15,596 nt of DNA, taken from NCBI GenBank assembly GCA_002306945.1, contig DBTH01000277.1, positions 1 to 15,596 of the forward strand. Reading direction: 5' to 3'. Shown one piece after another: positions 1-9,000 of this stretch. The position numbers and the translations under genes are program-made. The notes below the pieces were generated by a model. That model had not been told where the DNA came from and did not search any database. It worked only from the letters and a program-made list of their open reading frames with translations. This stretch comes from Methylacidiphilaceae bacterium UBA1321 (GTDB lineage Bacteria > Verrucomicrobiota > Verrucomicrobiia > Methylacidiphilales > UBA1321). How positions within the stretch are numbered: position 1 is the first letter of the stretch; each line of letters starts with the position of its first letter.

Positions 1-1
1 C

Positions 2-3000
2 GACCATGTTATTGGAGAGCAGCTCTTGGGAGGCGGCGGCGCTGGATTGGTTTTTTCTCGCGATTTCGCTTGTGTCACTGGAAGCGGCAGCGGTTGCGGT
101 GTTGGAGTTGGCAATGGCCGCCATGCTGGGGGTTGCCGGGGTTGAGGCGACCGGTGCTCCCGAGACGTTGCCCGCCGCCTGAATGTTTGAGGCGTTGAGG
201 ATGACCTGGGCTGCGAGTGAAACATTGCCTGTGGAACGAATACCGGCTTCGCCCGCGTCGATGGTTCCAGTAGGTGCAACGAGGTCGACGTCGCCTGCCG
301 TGGCTCCCGGTACGGCATCGAGTACACCGATGCCGCCGCCAGTGGCCAGCGCGGCGAGATCGACTTCGACATTGGCGCTTTGCGTATCGAGCTTGAATGT
401 GGTTGGAGCGGCAGCTTTGACCGTCTTTGATGAAGCACCGGCTGCGATGTCACCATCGGTTGACCAGATGATGATGTCGCCACCGTACAGAGTGAATATA
501 CGGGAAGTTCCCAGACTAACGTCACCTTTTGTATAGATATAGATGCTGCCTCCGTCCTGGGTCAGGATGCCTTGTTCGAGGGCCTGCGTGCCGGTTGCAT
601 TGATGCCAACACTGAGGGAGCCAGTGGGAATGAAGAGGGCAATGTCGCCACCGCTTACCGTCTTGATTTCGCGCGAGGTCAGGGTGACGTTACCGGACTT
701 CGAGGTGTTTCCGCTAACAGAAGACCAGAGGGCGGTTATCGCTTTGTAGCCCAGATCGTAGGTGCCGTAATAGGAGGAGGTGGCGTCGTTGTGGTCGCGT
801 CCCGCATCCCGCAATGTCATATAGAAGATGTCGAGAGCGAGCTGACGTTGTTTTTCCTCGGGCAGAACAGCGTAGGTGTTCCAGATGAGTGTTGTCGAGG
901 AATCCTCAGACAAGCCGAGCAGAGTGGCCAGGTCTTTCAGGTAAGCGGTAGCTGTTTCGCCTCCCGTCGTGGGGCAGAGGAATTGGGCGATGAAGCTGGT
1001 TGTGTCGGTGACGACGTAATTGCCGCTGGAATTGAGGGTGATCGTTCCGAAGTTGAGAGCGCTGTCGCTCAGGCTTGTGGCATTGCCAATACCAGCCGCG
1101 ATCAGGATGTCGGCTCCTTCACTTGGCAGGGCGGAATTGCGCAGGTTGCCAATGCTGGTGATGCCCACTCCAGTGCCGTCTGAGTTGGAACTTCCCGAGC
1201 CCAGGTTCAGGTTGCGTCCGGCGAGCACTTCCAGCGTGCCGGGGCCGCTGATCTGAATGTCGCCTGTCATAACGTTTGCTTCCGAATTGTAGCTATTGCC
1301 GCTTTCAGTAACTATTGTGCGCAGAGGTGACGAGGCATCATAGGCGATGATGTCGCGTCCGGCTGCTACAATACTGACGTCTGAAGCACTGACATTCTGG
1401 ATGTAGAGTCCGACGTCGGTGATATCGGTTCCGGCGATGACTTCCGCGGATTTTGCCGAATAGAGTGTCAATCCGGATATGTTCCCGTCTTCGGCGATAA
1501 GATGCACCGATCCAGTGGTGTCGTTGGCGTGAAGGATGTTCGTGTCGTGTAATTCGTTCTGCGTGGCCAGGAGGCTGTTGGTTCCTGTATAGGATCCACT
1601 TTCATTAAAATAGACGTCAATTTTATAATAGAGAAAATCAGATGCTGTTTGACTGAGTCTGTTTGTCATTCCGTTTGCATATTCTTCATAGGCATAGGGA
1701 GAAGTAATGCTCGGCAGGTTTCCCGGATTGGCATCGGAGAGAAGAATCGTGCTGTAATCGTACATGCTCCAAAGGCCGGTGCTCAGGGAAGAGGTTCCGC
1801 TCTGTTGCAAGCCGTTAATGGAGCCTGATGCGAGCAGGTTGACCGTCCCGGTAGATGAGGGATAGAGAACGACGGAACCTTGCAGATTAACGTCTCCATT
1901 GAACGCAGTTATATTCAGTGTGGGAGCGCTGAGCTGTGAGGCAACGGCAAAGGAGGTTATATCCGATTCACTCCAAGCCAGCCATGTGCGATAAACGCTG
2001 AGGTCGTTGAGGTAGTTAAGCCACATGGAGAGGATAGAAGTTGATGTGATGCTGTTTAGCGCGGTGGCTTCTTCCCGCAGCGTTACGTCGCCGAGGAGGG
2101 AACTTGCATGGACATAGGAATCGTCCGAGTAGGTGGAGAAATAAGATTTGTAGCCGTATCCGTTACTCACACCGCTGGTCAGAAGGAATGGATTAAGCGC
2201 AGGACCAATCAGGACATCATAACGGGCTTCAACGTCGAAGCCGCTATCCCCAACAAAAAGCAGGGTAGGCAGCCATGTGAGGGAGGAATAATTGTCCACG
2301 AAGGATGACGAAGAGATATAGGTGGGCAGAGCCGGCGCCGATGCGGAATTGGTTGTGATCTGGTTGCCTGCGATGAGCGCGCCCTCTCCTTTTTCGACAT
2401 AGTAGACGCCGCCGATGATGTTATTACCGGCCTTGACGGTTAGATCGCCACCCCCAAGTTCGACGAGGTTGCTTGCGCTCGGTGCAATGGCATTGCCTGT
2501 GGTCGCATCTTTGCCTTTCATGCGGGCGTTTGTCGGGATAACGGCGTCGATGTTGGAGATGTCTCCTCCTGCAATCAGAGTGATGTTTCCACCTCCGAGA
2601 GCGCCAATGCCCTGGAAGAAGTTGCTGAAATCGATCCACCAGGTTGTCGAAGAGACATCACCCCATGGAGAGGTTGCAAAAACGCCACCACTAACGTAAC
2701 CGCGCCGATAAAGCCAGTTCATGGGCAATTCCGATTCCACGTCGTCGACCCAGACGTAATTTCCATCGCTGTCAGTTACCAAGGTCATGTGGCGCATGTC
2801 TCCATCAGCACTGATATTCACATCGCCGCCCGCCATGCTGTACTGCGCAACGTAATATTTAGTCACCTTGTTGCTTGCGCTGGCGTAGGCTTGAGGCACG
2901 GTAAAGGTGCCTCCTAAAGTTGTGTCTGTGACACGAACCCCGGCAGTATAGATGGAAGTGAATTGGTTGAGCAGGAGCAAGTCGTCACCTACGGCAATAT

Positions 3001-6000
3001 CGATATCGCCGGTGCCAGTGCGGATGACTTGGTAGTGTCCTGCGATGACGGATGCCAGACTCGCACCGGTCACGGAGGCGTTAATGCCGTTGCTGATGCC
3101 CAAACGTAACGAACCGGTGCCAGAATTTACCTGGTGATAATCCGTCGCACTAAAGTCGGAACCTGCAACGAGCCGGTAAGACCAGGATTGGTCGTTGGTT
3201 GGCAATGAGCTATTCTGGGTCAATAATGTTGCGGTATAGGTGCTGCTGCTGAAGCCGTCGCTCAGAGAGCCGAGAAAATCCAGATCACCTGCCGAACGCA
3301 GGGTCAGAACACCTGATGCGCTCATGGTTCCAAAGCGATAAGTGGAAAGGTTCCAGTCATTGGCTAGCACGAGACTTCCAGCATTGATGGTGACGATCGA
3401 TTTAGTGCTGGTTGTCGTATAGGTCGTGTCGCTGGTGAGGGCTATTGGCAGTGAATAGGTGCCTGTAGACAAGGTGACGATGCCTCCGGTGGTCAGGGTG
3501 ACGGTGCAACTGCTCGTCAGAGTCAGAGTAGAATTTGCCGTGAAGGTAGCCTTGGTACCATCGGCGTAGACTACAATACCGGCTTTACTGAACTTGACCT
3601 TGTCGTTTACCGAACCCTCGGGGAAAATCAGTACGCCGCCGCTGGAAACGGTAATGGCGCTATTGGTCGCTGTCATGACGATCATGGAGACGGTTGAGGT
3701 GCTGGAGTTGTTGATAATTTCGGCCCCGGGCGTGACGACCAGCGCCGAACTCAGTGTTGTATTGCTGCCCGCCAACCGGTTGCTGATGGTCGTTGCGCTG
3801 GCTCCAAATAGCGTGCTATCGGTTTTGACCTGGGCTGTTACGAGATCAATCAGACCGTAAGCGGGCGTATAGATTTTATAACCTTCGGCGATGATGGCTG
3901 AGGCATTGGAAATGGCTCCCGATATCGTGTTGATCTGGACGTCGACATATCCCCCGGAGGTTGTGTATTGGGGGGCGCGAATATGAAGCGTACCTGTAAA
4001 GTCTCCATCGGAGGAACTGGTGCTGGTGTTGGCCGCGACGCTCAAATCAACGACCGAGCCGCTTCCAATGGTGACGTAGGCGGCCGATCCATCGCGGTTT
4101 GTGCCGATCACTCCGTTTTTCTCGGAACCAGCTTCGAGAGAAACCGATCCGCCTTCTCCGGCGCTGTTGAAATCTGTCCCGGCAACGCTGAGGTAAGCTC
4201 CGCTGCCGAGAGTGACGCTTCCGTTAGCTACGAGGTTGATTGCGCCGCCGGTTGTATAAGAGGTTGTATAGGTGTTGCCGGAGTAGGTGACAGTTGCGCC
4301 GGCGGCATTGATCAGACCGGTCACGGTGATCGAACCACCGTCAGCCGAGAGATTGTATGTGTGAGCCATGGCTACGCCGTTGACGCTGACATCGCCATCG
4401 CGGACACGGTAGGAGCGCAGAGCGTTAAAACCACCCGAATTGAGCGCTGCGTCAAGAGTGCTTGTGCTCGCGAGATTCAGAACGTCGAGGTAGATGCTTC
4501 CTCCATCTCCGCTCGACCCTGCGGTGCCGAGCAACGTTCCGGCGTTGGTGAAACTGCCATGGATGGCGCTGATGGTCAGGGTTCCGGCATCGCCACCGGC
4601 AGACTGGGCAGATACGTTGATCTTGCCGGTTTGCGTAACGAGGACATTGCCGGTATTGGAAATGAGAGATATGGTTCCGCCGTCGGTGTACTCCACGGTA
4701 TCGTTATAGGTCTTGGAAGTACCGCTGACGTTTAATGTCCCGCCTACGGATATATTCCCGTTACTGGCGATCACATTGAGGATACCACTGTCGAGGACGA
4801 TAGCGCTGTCGAGGGTTACAGAGGTGCCGGAGAGAGTGAGCGCTGCAGACAAACCGCCCGATATGCTGACGGTAGAACTCGTGGTGGATTGGGTGACTTG
4901 AATGGTTCCGGCGGATGCGATGGTTTGATTGGCTCCAGCGCTACCGGTGAGCTCGGGGGCGGTGATGCTCAGTGCTCCGGAAACACTTACCGAGCCTGTC
5001 CCTTGAACGAGAAGGCCGTTGGCGGCGTTGAGATGAACCGTCGAATAGCCACCAATGTTGACGGTGTGCGATTGCTCCAGGGCGCTAATGTTGTCGTTAG
5101 TCGAAGTAGGTTGGACGGAACTGCTGCCGATATAGATCGTGCTGGCATCGAAAGTGAGAGTGCCGCTCGATGAGTTCGTCGATGCTGAGGAGGTGAGCCC
5201 GTTGGGATTGTTAATCGTGATATTTTTCGCAGCGACAACGACGTTTCCACCATCCCCGCCGATGGAGGGTGTCTGGAGAGTCAGACTGTTGAGCATGTCG
5301 ATTCCGCCAATCGTTCCGGAACCGTAAAAATTGATTCCGTTGTACCCAACCAGATAGAGATATTGTGCCGTGGAGAAATTCCTGAGAACGTTGTTATCGA
5401 TAATCAAATCGTTCGCACCAGGAGTGCCGGTTGCGCCGTCTAGCACCATGCTGATCGTCGCGGTATTAATGGAAATGGCCGTGGCGCTGATTGTGAGAGA
5501 AGATCCGAATTTACTAATCCCCGTCGAATCCAATGTAACGGAAGCGCCCGAAATCGCCACTCCGTTGCCAACGGACAATATGGGAGTGCTGCTTGAACTG
5601 ATCGCATTACGGGAAACGCTTCCCGACACGCTGCTTGATATCCGTAACAACGTGCCGCTACTGGTGACTGACGATGAACTTCCTACTAATTCGAGTGCCT
5701 CGACCGAACTGGCCGTTCGGGTTTGAACGATCGACGAGTGGTCGGCCAGGGTGAGATTTCCACCCGAGACGAGAATAATATCAGCGCCGGTGAGTGATGT
5801 CTGTGTGTTTGAGAGGGTCAGAGTGGACGTTACAGCAGTCACGGTCACTCCGGCTGTGGTGGTTTGCCGGTATCCACCTATCAGCAGACTATCGGCACTT
5901 AGGTTGTCCAACTCCTCTACATTGAGGAAAAGAATTCCCGGGGAAACCGTTGTGCCGCTGTCGCCGATAACAATGTCACTGGAACTGGCGATATCGATTT

Positions 6001-9000
6001 CGCCTCCCATTCCACCGGTGGCGGCGCTGGCGGAAATAGTGCCCTCAAGGGTCATTGCCGCGAGGGCGCGCAAAATCAACTGTCCGGCGTCCAGACCGAG
6101 GCGGGGCACAGTCTGATCGTTATCGGTTGCGCCTTCCGCCAGAAAAGTGTTTCCCGAATAAATTTCGTAATCGGCGCGCTTGCTGAGGACTGTAGAGGAG
6201 GCTACCTCAAATAAACTATAGATCGCGGAGACTTTTTTGGTGCCGTTCAAGCTGTTATAGATATAACCCGGAACGACGCTTGCGCCCTCTGATGTGGAGA
6301 GGCTTGTTTCCGTGTTGGCTCCGGATTGAGCGGTTACAAGATAGGCGCCGGATAATAAAGCGTACCGGGCAGGCAGGAGCGTGTAGTATCCGGCCGGAAC
6401 ACCGGAGCTTGCGCTCAAATAGATTCGCTCGCCGACCAATAATCCGCTATTGGTGTAAACGCGCTTGCCATCGCTATCGACGGTCAAGTCCACCGGCGCA
6501 AAGGAGGAGGAATAGCCTGGAATAATGGCGTAACTATTGGTGGAGGCAAGGATGTCCACTGTGCCTCCGGTTCCGCTGATAAATTCGTAGGCATACAATT
6601 TCCCGCCACCGTTGACATTGATAATGGAACCCTTTTGATCGTCGATTGCCACGGCGGAGAGGTTGATGGCTTTCTGGGGTACGCCACTGGCCGTAATGTC
6701 GGTTCCTGACGGATCGATCCACTTGTCACCATTTTTGATCGTTCCATAAGGAATGGAGAGCGCGACTCCGGTGGTTGGGTCGACGGCGGAGACCGAGGTG
6801 TAACTTTTCGCGCCAAGGGAAAGCGTCGAGGTTGTCGGAAGAGTCATGAGCGAGCCGGAAATCCGGTCGCTGAATGTACTGGTCGAAGTGCCGTCCCAAC
6901 CCAGATTAATGATACCCAAAGGGGCGACGAGAGCGCCGTTTTGGTTGATGTTGGAGGCATAGATATTGATAGTTCCGCCTCCCGACAGAGGCAGTGATGA
7001 ATAGACATTACTGCTGCGTTCGATGGTCACGGTGTTGTTACTGCCGTAAGCTGCGATGGTAAAAACGCAGCCGGTTATCGGATAGATCTGTCCGGCTCGC
7101 ATATAGACATTCCCGAGAATATCTACAGTGCCGTCGCCGCGTATATCTCCGCCTGCTACGGACGAACTGGCTCCGTCGGCGATCAGATTGAGATTGCCGA
7201 TTCCCTGGAGAAGTAGATTTCCGACATCGATGAGACTGGCCGAGAGGGTCAAGTTGCCGGTTCCAGTTGTTGGAGCGTAGTAGATTGAGTCGCCCGTCTG
7301 TTCATCAGTATAGATTGAAGTGGCCAGCGAGGTCGTTGTCAGTGGGCCTTCAAACACCGATCCGAGCGCAATGTAGGAAGCGCTCAGGGTCACTGGCGAA
7401 GAAGTGGAGATGACGCCGCCAGTCCCGACGATTATACTGCCGCGAGCCGAGATATTCACCGCTCCGTTAAATTGAATGGCTCCTCCCGAAGATTCCAGGG
7501 CGAGAGAATCGAATCCGCCCGATAGGAACGTATCCGCAGCGAAATAGCCCAGTCCGCTCACGGCATTGCCAGCCGCGTCTTTAACCTGATGGCCGATTGC
7601 CGAGGAGTTGGTTCCATAGTAATCGGTCATCAGGTTGGAATTTGTCTGGGAGACAATCAGAACAACATCGGTCGCCGTAGCGTAGGTTCCTGCGGAGTAG
7701 AAACGGCCGGAGGAGACGGTGAGGGTACCGCCATCGGCGGAGTTACCTCCGGCGTTTCCAAGTAATGTGCTCGCGACAAAAAGTTCCTGCGTGCCGTTGA
7801 GATCAATGGATCCGCCATCGCTATCGATGACGGTGGCGATGCGTGCGCCTGAGCGAGTCAGACCGTAGGTTTTCACCCCGCGTTCGGTAGCCGTTAAATC
7901 CAGGGTGCCGCTTGTACCGGAGACGTCCAGGACAGACCCTTTTTCGGCAACGATGTTTCCAGAGACATTGATCGAGCCGCCGTCCAGTACGGAACCGCTG
8001 CGATAGCCATAGACGTTCTGAGTCAACAGGACGGTTCCAGCCGTCGAGAGATAGCTATTGGATCCCAGATCGACGGTTGGCAGCGCGTAGGTATAGAGAG
8101 AATTGGAGCGGTAACTGTCCGCTCCTTTGATGGTGATGGAACCACCCGGCGCGGCTATTTTTCCCATTACGGCCACCGTACCGCCTGAAAGCGTAACAGC
8201 GCTGGTTCCCTTCGATGTTGGACTGGCTGTAATGGTTGCTCCCTCGGCCATAAAAATATCGCCGGTCAAAATCCATTGGGACGTATAGGAATCTTTCACT
8301 CCGGGAGCTTTGAAGGTCAGAGTGGCGGCGTCTCTGAGTACTTGCGAGGAGAGTGTGGGCGTCAGGATGATGTCTGTCCCGCTGAGGGTGACTCCCAGAC
8401 TCTTGACTTGGGGATTTATGGAAGCATCGCTGGCTATATAGATTGCCGGGGTGGTGGTGTCATTGGGATCGCCCAGTCCGATCAGTGTGAAATGACTGAA
8501 TCCACCCTCGTTAAAAAAATCATTGGAAAGGCAAAGTGCATTCGAACTGGTTTGTTCGCCGACCCGGATCAAGAGAGCTTGTATGGAAAGAGAGCCGCCA
8601 TTCGAGTTCGTGCCATAGCCGGTCAGGGTTCCGCCGAGGGTAACGGTTCCTCCCAGGAGGGAGGAAATCATGGAGTCCTGTCCACCGGTGATCGCAACCG
8701 ATCCGCCGTTGCCGTATTTGAATGCGCCTGCGGAGTTCATATAGACTCCACCATTCACATTAATGACGCTGCCTTTCTGAAGATCGATATTGTATCCCGT
8801 GATGGTGACGTTGCCTCCTTTGGTTGCGATGGTCTCGGTAGAATCCACCTTGTCGTTCACCAGTAAACCGGAGGCATCCAGAGTGCCGCTCAGGGTAAAC
8901 GACCCCCATCCGGTGACGGCATTGGGAGTCGATAGCAAATTCGACGTGTCGTAGGCATACGGAGAGTAGGCGTATACCGTGAAGCTGAGTGTTCCGGCGG

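Noticed and set aside
3968..4735. A 255-residue plus-strand open frame, the longest of several across 183-11969
   Set aside because: It lies wholly antisense to the proven giant frame. Its translation is Gly/Ala/Asp-rich with no domain, and long antisense frames are expected opposite a gene of repeated Gly/Ser/Thr/Val codons.
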